NCBI GenBank assembly: GCA_963580285.1
Contig: OY757020.1
Location: 103,047,497-103,111,496, forward strand
Reading direction: 5' to 3'
Length of the DNA stretch: 64,000 bases
From: Lucinisca nassula
Lineage: Eukaryota; Mollusca; Bivalvia; Lucinida; Lucinidae
Shown here: positions 26,701 to 38,300 of the stretch, piece by piece
How the letters are laid out: each line of letters starts with the position of its first letter
Numbering within the stretch: the first letter of the stretch is position 1
Position numbers and translations under genes: made by a program
Notes under the pieces: model-generated
What the model saw: only the letters and a program-made list of their open reading frames with translations
The model's database searches: none
Told to the model about the DNA's origin: nothing

Positions 26701-29265
26701 AATTTCCCTTAAATGCAGCTATTGATATACATCACAACCTCTTTATTATACTAGAGTAGGAGTATAAAGCAGAAACCTTGTCAGTTAAACAACCATGTTA
26801 TGTCCTAACAAAAATATATAGATAAAATAGAAAAATGACCATTTCTATATAATTTATACATTTTTGGGAACCATGGTTTTGAAACCATGTTATATCTAAA
26901 ACCGTGTCATAATAACCAGTGTTATAAAGAGGTTGAGGTGTATTTGGGGAATTTAGGCAGTGTAGATTTCTGCCTTTGGCAGAATTCTTGCTCTAAGCCC
27001 ACTCTGTTCCAGTTAGATACCACCTTTTGAACAGGGCCCCCAGCCCATCGGGGCTTGGAGAAATAGATTGAGCTGCATGGTGCGTCCATGCAGAGCTGAA
27101 ACTGGCCTCAATGTGTGCTTGTAGACTGCTTAGAGGTCTAAGCCTACCCAGGCAAAGTGGAGCGAGTGGGACCGTCCATGCGTATAAACCCTATTGGTGT
27201 GGCAGGGCTTGAGATGTCATTTCATCACAATGTCTTATAAAAGTCTCACAAAATTGGAAATGTCTTCTCCAAAATGATCTAAATAGTGCTGTCTGGGATG
27301 TTAAACCTCAATTCAAAGAAACAAAAACTTATGAACAGTTCCAAAGGTGGGCTATATGAAGGAATTTTACTGTAGTTTATGGAATCTTCCACTTCATGTT
27401 GCAGACATGTTAAGTTTTGAAAATAAAAATGAGGGAGACAGTGCGTTCGAGTTGGATTGGGGAGTGCCGACGGCGCGAAGTCTTGGTGGCAAGCTCTCAG
27501 GATAGGCTAGAAAATGGTGCACTCTGAGAGCTTTTTGAACATTTTTTTTGTTTATTCTTTACACTCCTGTTCATGGATAAATAACTAATAAATATTTTTA
27601 AAATCAGTTCCTTGGGAAGATGCCTACAAACTAACACCTAGCCACCTCCCCCCCCCCCCCCCCCCCCCCCCCCCCACATGCTGTATAATGCTACAGCACA
27701 AGAGCATATCTTATCATTTATGCTCAGATAGGTCACAACAAAAGTAGCCAAATTGATTCTATATTCCAAGGGCCATCCAATAACCAAAGTTTCAGAAGTG
27801 TAGCTCCAATAGTTAAGAAGTTATGGCAAAATAATACATTTTGACCTTTGACCTTGGGGTCATGTTGAGGTCGAGGTCACACCAAAAGTAGCCTAATATA
27901 TTCTATATTTCCAGAGTTATCCAATAAGTAAAGTTTCAGAAGTGTAACTCCAATAGTTTATGAGATATGGCAAAGTCATACTTTTTGACCTTTAACCTTG
28001 GGGTCATGTTGAGGTCAAGGTCATGCTAAAAGAAGCCCATAGTCCTTGGGCTGGCCATAGACCCCCCTCCCCCCCCAGGGGGATTTTTGTACACCATGAT
28101 TTTCTGATACTACATTATATAAGACACAAAATGAAACATGTTAGCCCTTTTAGAGTGGCAGCGTTACCGAGTAACACCCAGGTTACGTACGTTACCCTCA
28201 AAATAGCATTGAAACCTCCTGATAATGTCGCCAACATGGTATGTACGTAATTTTTTGCATGCTGGCACATGTTTTTGTTGCTCTTTTAATGCACTAACTT
28301 ATTTTAAGTATTCGTCTTATAAATACTACGAGGGTTTCCACGCGTTACATACGTTATTAAGTGTTACATGCGTTACTTTCTGGTATCACGCTGGCATTTT
28401 GACTATCATAAACTTTAAATTTTTTCAGTGAATAGGGCAAATTCACAGGAGTGCTCGTATTCTGGTCGCTTTCGCTTTTAGTGATTATGTGTTAACATTT
28501 AAAAAGATCGTGGGTACTCATAAGAGTGCTGCCTTGTTGTGGCAGTCTATTGAGTACAAGTAAGAATCAACCAGTACGTTGGTTACGAACACAACATAAA
28601 TTGGATCAGAGATTAGATGATATGAGATTTTTCGCAGTACTTTTACAGTCGTAATGAAATACCATTTCAATATATAGGCATGTTATCTAAGCGTATTGAC
28701 ATATATTAATAATAATCCGTGCCAATGCCGGAACAGCCAACCGTAAACTTTACGCGTACATTTAATTTGTAGCGCTGTGTTTTTGGTGACGTCAAACGTC
28801 GGTTAAAGAAAACCCCGCGAAGAAGACGTCATTCTGTCTTCTGCTTTCGATCGTTACAGGTCTCAAGCTGAAAACAACACATACCGTTGTATTTCCACTT
28901 TAATAGCTAAAAACAAGTAGTTTTTAATTAAAATTTTAACTGTTTTCTCTCGCTGAGTTACTGTTTGAATTCAAGTGTTTAAAAATTGTTTTTTTTTTTT
29001 AGATTTCTTCATACTTTGTTATCTCTTTTAAAATGAAAAGGAGTGATTTGTCTATTTGATAGTGTCTATATCTGTCAACTTTTTCTGTCTGTATCAACCA
29101 ATCCCATTGTGTAATCAATCAATCAATCAATCAATCAACCAAGCAATCAATCAATCAATATACCAATCAATCAATCAATCAATCAATCAGTCTGTCAGTC
29201 CGTCCGTCCGTCCGTCCTTCCATCCATCCATCCATCCATCCATCCATCCATCCATCCATCCATCC

Positions 29266-29346
<81 letters not shown>

Positions 29347-32300
29347 GCCATGTAAATTAATCTAGTGTGTCTATCCACCTGTACATCTATTTGTTCTTCT
29401 CTCTACCTGCCTATTTGTCAGTCTGTCGTCGGTCTGCCTGCCTGTCTTACAGATAAATAATTGTGTTATTTTCTTTTTTCACACACATTATTTGTTATTA
29501 TCGTTGCTTTTGTTTCAAATCAACACGTTTTTACATTTGTAAAATCTACAATCATGGAAAAGCCAGTGGCTCTGAAGACAAAGCCTCAAGACAAAAAATC
29601 ATCTAGGTCCAAAGGTACTGACGGGAGAGTTTGTATTATTCACTTCTCCAGCACTGTGGAAGCAACTGTTACGCCTGCTACAGAGGAGACTTTCAAAAAA
29701 ATCACATCAATAGCACAAAAAAGGCTCACTTTCTCAGATGTGACCCACAAACTCCCAGAAATATCGGAAAACATACCGAAAACTTTTGATGAGATGGTGC
29801 ATGGGTATCACAGAAGGTGCTACCAGCTCTTTACTCTTCTTCCAAAAGCTGGCAAGCGCAAGTGCAGTTCAACAGTGGCAGACGATGAGGTCCCTAGTAC
29901 CTCAAAAAGGGGCAGGCCGTCTTTCACTGCATCATCCGCCACGTCTACTGCGTTATTCCCTTCTGACAAATGTTTGTTCTGTGATAAACAATATATACAA
30001 GTCAACCGTAAGAAACAACTTCTGATTAAGTGTGTTACCCCAACAGCTGAAAATTCTATCAAGGCCGCTGCCGAAGCAAAGGGTGATGAAAAACTACTTT
30101 GTAAAGTACGCGGACAGGACTTGCGAGCAAGGGAAGCATGGTATCATAGCCATTGCCGGAAAAAATACACTCGAGATATAGGCGAAAGACACGTTACACA
30201 CACAGATAGTGAATCCTCTCAGTCACAGGCAGCACATAATGCTGCATTTCAATACATCAGCAAGTACATAGAGGATCATATACTAACTGGTGGAAACATA
30301 GAAAGGTTGTCAATGATTCGAGAAAGATATCTGACATACATGTTAGAAAACTACCCAAAGTTCTATAATGAAAATTATAAAACTTACAAATTAAAAGACA
30401 AACTATGCAAGCATTTTGGAGAGAAGCTTGAATACTGGCAACCCCGAAAGAAATCAGAACTTGTATATGCTGCTGACATAGAAGGTGAGGCTGTTGAGGC
30501 TGCATTTGAATTAGCAGCCTCAGATGAGAAGCGCCTCATTGAAAGTGCAGCTATAATAAGGAGACATATTAATGAAGGGAAACTGGAAAGTGAGCCAATG
30601 TCTTGGCCACCATCGGCTACCTGGTTGCTTTCTGGCGACAGACGACCACCAGAAATATTGTTGACATTTCTTGTCTATATCATAACTGGCAAACCTGTAA
30701 AACATGCAAGCCTGAAGTCCCAGCGTTATGCTCTGTCTTTTGCTGAAGACCTATGCTATGCCGCAACAAATGGCGACTGGATAATGCCAAAACACTTAAC
30801 ATTGCCTATGGCTGTAAGACATCTCACAGGTAGTGCTGAAGTTATAACAATTCTAAATCGGTATGGCCATGGACAGTCGTACTCGAAAACTCTCGAGCTG
30901 GAAACAGCAATGTGTAATTCTGTGACCTCATCAGAGTCGGTTTTACCCAGAAATATCTCTAGAGACAACAACTCTGTCATTCATTTGTGCTATGACAATT
31001 TTGATCTCGACGAAGAGACACCAACAGGTTGTGGAACTACTCATTCCACGCACGGAATTGTAATACAAGAGGTCTGTGATCCAGATAGAGCTTCAGTTGT
31101 TATTGAAACAGAGACAACACACAAATCAAAGGACAGGTCAGTGACTCCCGTTGAGGTTCAGATACGACCATGTTATGCCAAACCAAAGGTAGACCCAACT
31201 TTTGACATTCAGACAAGTAAAGTAGATTATTCATTTAAACAGACAGAAATGGAGAATTTCACATGGGTTATCTGTCGTGATATAGGCAGGTCTTTGGGTA
31301 GTCAGAAAGTTCCATCCTGGGCTGGATGGCTATCACAAACTGCCCCTGAAAAGCATTGTGCAACTTCAAATGTCGAATATATGGCCCCACTAAATGAGTC
31401 AATAAACGAAAACTCAACAGTGCAATACATTCTGGAGCAGTCGCTTCAGGCGAGTGGTGAAGTCGGCCAGGAGTACGCTATTGTTACCTTCGACTTGGCT
31501 GTTGCCAAGAAAGCTTATGCACTAGTGTGGCAGTATTCAGATAGGTTTAGTAAGATAGTAGTAAGAATGGGTGTCTTCCACACGATATGTTCCCTATTTG
31601 GAACTGTTGGCAAGATGATGAAAGGTAGTGGCTTTTCGGAAATTGTCATAGAGGCTGGTATTTGTGCCAGTGGTTCATTAGATAGAGTAATGACGGGCAA
31701 GCACTTTAACAGAGCTCTAAGGGTCCATAAGTTACTGTTTGAAGCTTTGGAACGGCTTATGCTAGGCCGGTTTGAAGAAACGCATTCGCGTGAGGAATGT
31801 TTGTCGAAAGAGACAATCAAAACGCTAACAGATCTCATAGACTCTCCGTCAAAAGAGTTATTAGACATGGTGGAACAATCTGAAGAATTCAGAAATTACT
31901 TTGAAAAGTATCATGTGTTTAAATCAGAAGTTCTGAAGGGTGGTCATGGCAAAACAGCTCAATTCTGGGCACAGTACATGGATATTATCCAAATGGTGTT
32001 GACGCTTATCAGGGCTACAAAGGAAAACAACCTAGATTTGCATATTGCAGCTCTGTATTCTTTGTGTCCAATGTTCTTTGCATACGATCACGTCAACTAT
32101 GCACGTTATGTACCTGTGTACCTGATGACATTGTTGAATTTGTCTGATACACATCCTGGATGTAGACAACTACTTGAACAAAATGGCTTTAGTGTGTCAC
32201 GGTCATCTGTTCCTCGCTCCAGAAATGCTGTTGACATCACTATTGAGCAAACTATCAATCGCCATGCCAAATCACAAGGTGGCATCATAGGCTTCAGCAG

Positions 32301-35300
32301 GAACTACGCTGCATATTACAGATGGTGCATTACCCGTCATATAAGAGCTCAGTATGTTGAAGCAACTCTTCAACGCACTGACATGAGCACTGACGAGGTT
32401 TCCAGCCATAAAGACTTGCGGCCTGCTCAGATGCAAAGTAGTGAACATGATGTTACACGAGTAAAAGAGGCAATTTCTGGATTCACCAACCCATTCAGTG
32501 CTAGTGTGAATGGAAATGAACTGTACTGTCTGTCTTCAGGAGCTCCTGCAAAGCCGGATATTGCTACAGATCTGATTGAAGCTCCGAACATTGGCCGAAA
32601 GGCTATGGAAGACTTTATCAATTCACGATTGGTGGAAAAGTCAGTTAGCTTTCATAGCCCGGTCAAGCGAAACAAGCTGAAAACTTTTGCGGCTTGCGAG
32701 GTCAAGAAGAAACTGACCAGTTCACAAAACAAAATCAGCCAGATCAGAGCTGAAAGGAACGTCTTTGGGCAGCTTGTTCTTCTGTCTATTGAACATAACA
32801 TCGACCTTGAGTTGACGTTATCTTTCCCTCTAGGACCTGTGCCATGGTCACTAGCGACCGCTGACGGAATGCCCACCAAAACTGACAAGTCCAAACTTCT
32901 GCATTTGTTGGAGTCGCATATTGAGCCAACAACAGAGCGACCAAATAATGCTGTGCATATCATTGATGGAAACGCGATACTGCAAAGCTTAACACCAATT
33001 CCTGACACCTTTGAGGAACTTGCAGAATCTGTTTTCAACCAGTTGCCAAAGGCCAAGCGTGTTGATTTTGTCACTGACACATATAAGCCACAGTCGATAA
33101 AGTCCTACGAACGTTCTCGCAGGGGAACAGCACCAACACATCTGTTGTCAGGTGCAAAGACTAGGACTCCGCATGACTGGAAGAGCTTTATGAGCAGTGA
33201 CAAAAACAAGACTCAGCTCATTGGCCTACTTCTGGAGCAATGGACAACTGACAAGTATGCTGTCAAACTTGCAGACAGAAGCATTTACTATGCCATCGGT
33301 GAAGAAGTGTTCCGTCTCACCTGTGAAGACAATAAGACTGTGTCGAAATATCCCGAACATAACTTATTTTCTTCTCAGGAGGAGGCAGATACCAGGATTA
33401 TACTCCATTGTCTCAATGTGAGAACATCGCTGCCAGATGCTAGTACTCTCATTGTAAGGTCGCCAGACACAGATGTACTTGTACTGCTGGCAAAGTATTG
33501 CAAAGATATCAACTTGACAGTTTTGTTCGACACTGGCGTGGGCAATAAAAGGCGCCTTTTGAACGTCAACAACATCGTTCAAAACACAGGGGAAGAAATT
33601 TGCTCAGTCTTACCAGCCATACATTGCTTTACAGGATGTGACACTACCAGTGCGTTTGTTCGCCGCGGTAAGATCGCTCCGATAAAACTCATTGAGAAGA
33701 AAACACAGTTTATTCCAATACTAAGCAGAGTAGGGCAAGCAAAACACTGTTCCGAAGCACTCATCAGGGACATGGAAGCGTTCACGTGTGCTATGTATGG
33801 CGGTGCAACTTACACAGATGTAAATAAGTTGCGATACGACATGTTTCTGAAAAAGTATCAAAGCCACACAAACACACTGAATGTTTCAAATGGCATGGAC
33901 ATGAGCTTACTACCACCATGCCGCTCTGCACTTGAGATGCACATACGAAGAGTGAATTATCAAGTGTTTGTCTGGATACACTCCCATGAAAACTATCCAG
34001 GCCTTCCAGATCTGGACAAAAGTGGATGGAACATAAATGGGGAGGAAATTGAGTATGTATGGGTGAAAGACAACTTGATCGTCCCTGAACAGCTAATCGA
34101 CATCTTATGTGAACAGCATTGCGAGGAAGAAGCAGATCAGGATACAGAGGATGGCGATGATGGCGAGGGATTTGAGATGACGAATATGGTTGATGAAGTT
34201 TTTGAAGATGACTCTGATGAGGATTAATTATCTGTATGAGGCAAATCCTTTGAACCTTTGAGTAGTACGCGAAGAGCCGCTTATTTAACAAGTCAAGTGT
34301 TGAAGTGCGATCTGTGTGATTTATTGACTCAACAAAACTGTTTCTCCTCGTACAGTATGTCACAGGCTTTTCATGTGTAGTATGCTTACCATATACATGT
34401 GTGTTGTATTTATTGGAAATCAGAATCATTTATATCATTCTATGTACCAATTAGTTCGTTGGCAAAGGAGCCACATATCTTCATACTGTTTTATTTACTT
34501 GTAGATGTGTTCATGATCCACAGGGTCATGGTTAGAAATGAAAACCTGACTGATTTAACTCATTCTGTTATGATATTGGTGAAAATTAAATGTGTATGGA
34601 TATTTAAGTTTGACGGGAAAATGTCTCAACAGTAATGTTTAAATTATTCGTATGACGGCGTGTGTTACGTACGTGATTGCCTTTTTATTTATCATGTTTT
34701 AAAATAGAAAATATAACAAAAATTGCATATTTATACGAGCTGAATCCAGGACTCTTTCACGGCCCTGCTTCCACATAGACGGACATAGCGCTGAGTAAAA
34801 AATGTAAATATGTGATACTATGCTTGTGATTTTGTTGTATATAAGATATATATACAAGTGTACACTGTTAGTTTTCTTGGTTTTTGCATTGGAAGGTGTA
34901 TTGGTTTAAATACAAAGTGCCTTCACTTATCTTAATAGGTCTAGTGAAATTGAAAAAAAAATATAAAAAAATTGACCGTATTATGTATATCGCTTATATT
35001 TAAATGTCTGAACAACCTTGTGTTACGTACGTTACATTATTAGTATGCTGTTCAATGCAATAAGATATTTAAAAAAATCTAAACCAAACACTTACTGTTT
35101 CATATAAAAATATCTGCTTACTGCATTTGAAACACTTGGTTTAGATTGCTTCACTTTTACCATTTGATTCAATTTGTAATGTCGTTAGGATCCTATTGCA
35201 AATATGTTATTAATTTGGGTCACCATGTTCAACAGCCAATAACTCAAAAAGTAAAAATGTTAGAAACATAATGTTTGTAGTTTTGAAAATGTTAATGTTT

Positions 35301-38300
35301 TTTCTTTAAGAAAAAAAAATAATTGTGATCAAAATTTCATTTCAACAGTTTTTAGGACGGACTTTATTAGACCCATTTACCATTTTTATACTATTTAATG
35401 GTAAAATGTAACATACGTAACGCCAAAGAAGATTGTATATGTGTTCAACTGCCCCTAATATGCGACACAGCCATTGCTGACTTCCATTAATTAACCAATT
35501 CTGAAAGTTTATTATATCTTCCAATTTTTTTCTGAAACTCAATATACCTACTTGATTTTTCGATTTTTTGACTGGTAACGTATGTAACAGGCTGTTACAG
35601 CATAACGCTGCCATTCTCAGATGGCTAACATCTTGCAAAATGCTCGCAAGACAATAGGCTTCAAGAAAAATATGGTCTACAAAAATCCCCCTGGGGGGGG
35701 AGGTAAACCATATCTGGCCAGCGGCCTACCAATTCATTCTATATTCCAAGGCCATACAATAACCAAAATAGTTGCAAAGAACATTCTAACTAATAAAGAA
35801 AGTTTCAGAAGTGTAACTCCTATAGTTTAGAAGATATGGCATACCTTTTGACCTTTGACCTAGGGGTTATGTTGAGGTCCACCAATAGTATTCCATTTTT
35901 TCTATATTCCAACGGCCATCCAAAAACCAAAGTTTCAGAGGTGTAACTCCGATAGTTTAGAAGATATGGCAAAGTCAGGTTGAGGTCAAGGTCACAACAA
36001 AAGTAGCCCAATTGATTCTATATTCCAAGTGCTAATAAACCCTATTGGTTTCATTGGGCGACAGGGCTTGAGATGTCATTATGTCTCCCCTGAAAAATTT
36101 TTTTTCGGAGAGACATTGTTTTTCCCCCGGGCGTCTGTCTGTCTCCGTCTGTCTGTCTGTCCGTCTGTCTGTCTGTCACACTTTCGTGTCCGCTCTGTAA
36201 CTTGAAAACCATTAGAGCTATCCTCACGAAACTTTGTGTAAATATTAATCAGCATTAGACGACGTGCAGTGCGCAAGAACAATAACTCTCGCATTTATAC
36301 TTTTTGAATTATCTCCCTTGGAAGTTTGTTGGTATGTATATATGTATGGGCAAATTGTGTCCGGTCAATAACTTTCTTATTTTTTTATGGATTTTAAAAT
36401 TACTTGGCAGAAATATTAACAACCATAAGATGATGTGTGGTGCGCATGAGGCAGGTCGGTACCTCAAAGGTCAAGGTCATACTTAGAGGTCAAAGGTCAA
36501 AAAAGGGGCCTTTTTTTCGTATTTGGTCAATAACTTTCTTATTTTGAGATGGATTTTAAAATTACTTGGCATAATTAATAACAACCATAAGACCATGTGT
36601 GGTGCGCATGAGGCAGGTTGGTACCTCAAAGGTCAAGGTCATACTTAGAGGTCAAAGGTCAAAAAAGGGGCATTTTTTTCGTATTTGGTCAATAACTTTC
36701 TTATTTTGAGATGGATTTTGAAATCACTTGGCAGAAATGTTAACCAATATAAGGCGATGTGTTGCGCGCATGACCCATGTTGGTACCTCAAAGGTCAAGG
36801 TCATACTTAGAGGTCAAAGGTAAAAAAAGGGGCCTTTTTTCGGGATTTGTCAATAACTTGCTTATTTTTAAATAGAATTTGAAGTTACTTGGCAAACATG
36901 TTAACTATCATGGGACGATGTGTTGCATGCATGATTCAGTTTAGTACCTAAAATGTCAAGGTCATACATAGAGGTCAAAGGTAAAAAAGGGGCCTTTTTT
37001 CGTGTTTTGTCAATAACTTTCTTATTGTTAGATGGATTTTGAAATTGCTAGGCAGAAATGTTAACCACCATGAGATGATGTGTTGCACGCATGACCCAGT
37101 TTGGTACCTGAAAGGTCAAGGTCATACATAGAGGTTAAAGGTAAAAAAAAGGGTCTTTTTTGTGTTCTGTCAATAACTTTCTTATTATGCCCCCAACTTT
37201 GAAAAAGTTGGAGGAGCATATTGGTTCTGGTTCATTCGTCCGTTCGTCTGTCCATTACGCTTTTGATGCCTAGCATAACTAAAGAACCGTGTATGCTAGG
37301 GTTTTGAAATATCATATATGGATTCCTCATGGAAAATTAGCTGACACGTTTTTTTTTCGCGTCCGGATTATGTCCCCTTCAAGAGTTATTGCCCTTTGAA
37401 ATTTTTTTAATAAAATCTTGTCAGCAAGATATCTCAAAAACTATTGGAGTTAGAGCCTTGAAAGTTTGGTGAATATATTGGTGGTGATGAGTAGATGAAC
37501 TGATTAACTTTTGACAAAATTCCGAAAAATACTTTGTGAGTTATGGCCCTTTGTCATTTTGGTAATTTGTGCCTATTGTAATGTATGCTAAAAGTGATGC
37601 ATAGCATAACTTAAGAACCATGTATGCTAGGGTTTTGAAATTTCATATATGGATTCCTCATGGAAAATTAGCTGACGCGTATTTTCTTTCTCGTCCGGAT
37701 TATGCCCCTTTCAAGACTTATTGCCCTTTGAATTTTTTTTAATAAAATCTTGTCAGCAAGATATCTCAAACACTATTGGAGCTAGAGCCTTGAAAGTTGG
37801 AGAATAGATTGTTGGAGATGAGTAGATGAACTGATTAACTTATGACAAAATTCCGAAAAATACTTTGTGAGTTATGGCCCTTCGTCATTTTGGTAATTTG
37901 TTCCCATTGTAATTTATGCTAAGGTGATGCATAGCATAACTTTAGAACCGTGTATATTATAGTTTTGAAATTTCATATATGCATTTCTGATGGAAAATAA
38001 GCTGACACATATTTTTTTCTCGTCAGGATTATGCCCCTTTCAAGAGTTATTGCCCTTTGAATTTTTTTAAATAAAATCTTTTCAGAAAGATATCTCCAAA
38101 ACTATTGGAGCTAGAGCCTTGAAAGTTGGTGAATATATTGGTGGTGATGTGTATATGAACTGATTAACTTTTGACAAAATTCCGAAAAATACTTTGCGAG
38201 TTATGGCCCTTTGTCATTTTGGTAACTTGTGCCCATTGTAGTGTATGCTAAAAGTGATGCATAGCATAACTTAAGAACCGTGTATGCTCGGGTTTTGAAA

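Larger units (their letters stand above)
28040..35728 (+). mobile_element. Complete 7.7 kb TIR DNA transposon, superfamily unassigned
   Basis: Both ends align as inverted repeats of about 155 bp with gaps, starting TAG...CTA and including an exactly shared 25-bp block (CTCCCCCCCCAGGGGG then ATTTTTGTA; 28067-28091 and 35678-35702). Undisturbed satellite units read GCCCAATT; here the left flank ends GCCCA and the right flank begins CCAATT, so a 3-bp duplication CCA is implied. One gene (29554-34227) fills the centre, with about 1.36 kb of non-coding DNA on each side. Same strand as SLC20, in its largest intron. The frame is fully open, so the copy may be recent. No family name is claimed. Confidence 0.88.

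Noticed and set aside
29056..29355. 99-codon frame rich in NQS and YLSI repeats
   Set aside because: It is the translation of a tetranucleotide microsatellite.
33791..34429. 212-codon open frame on the - strand
   Set aside because: It is antisense to the 3' end of the transposon gene and has no recognisable domain; other - strand frames between 29800 and 33800 are likewise shadows.
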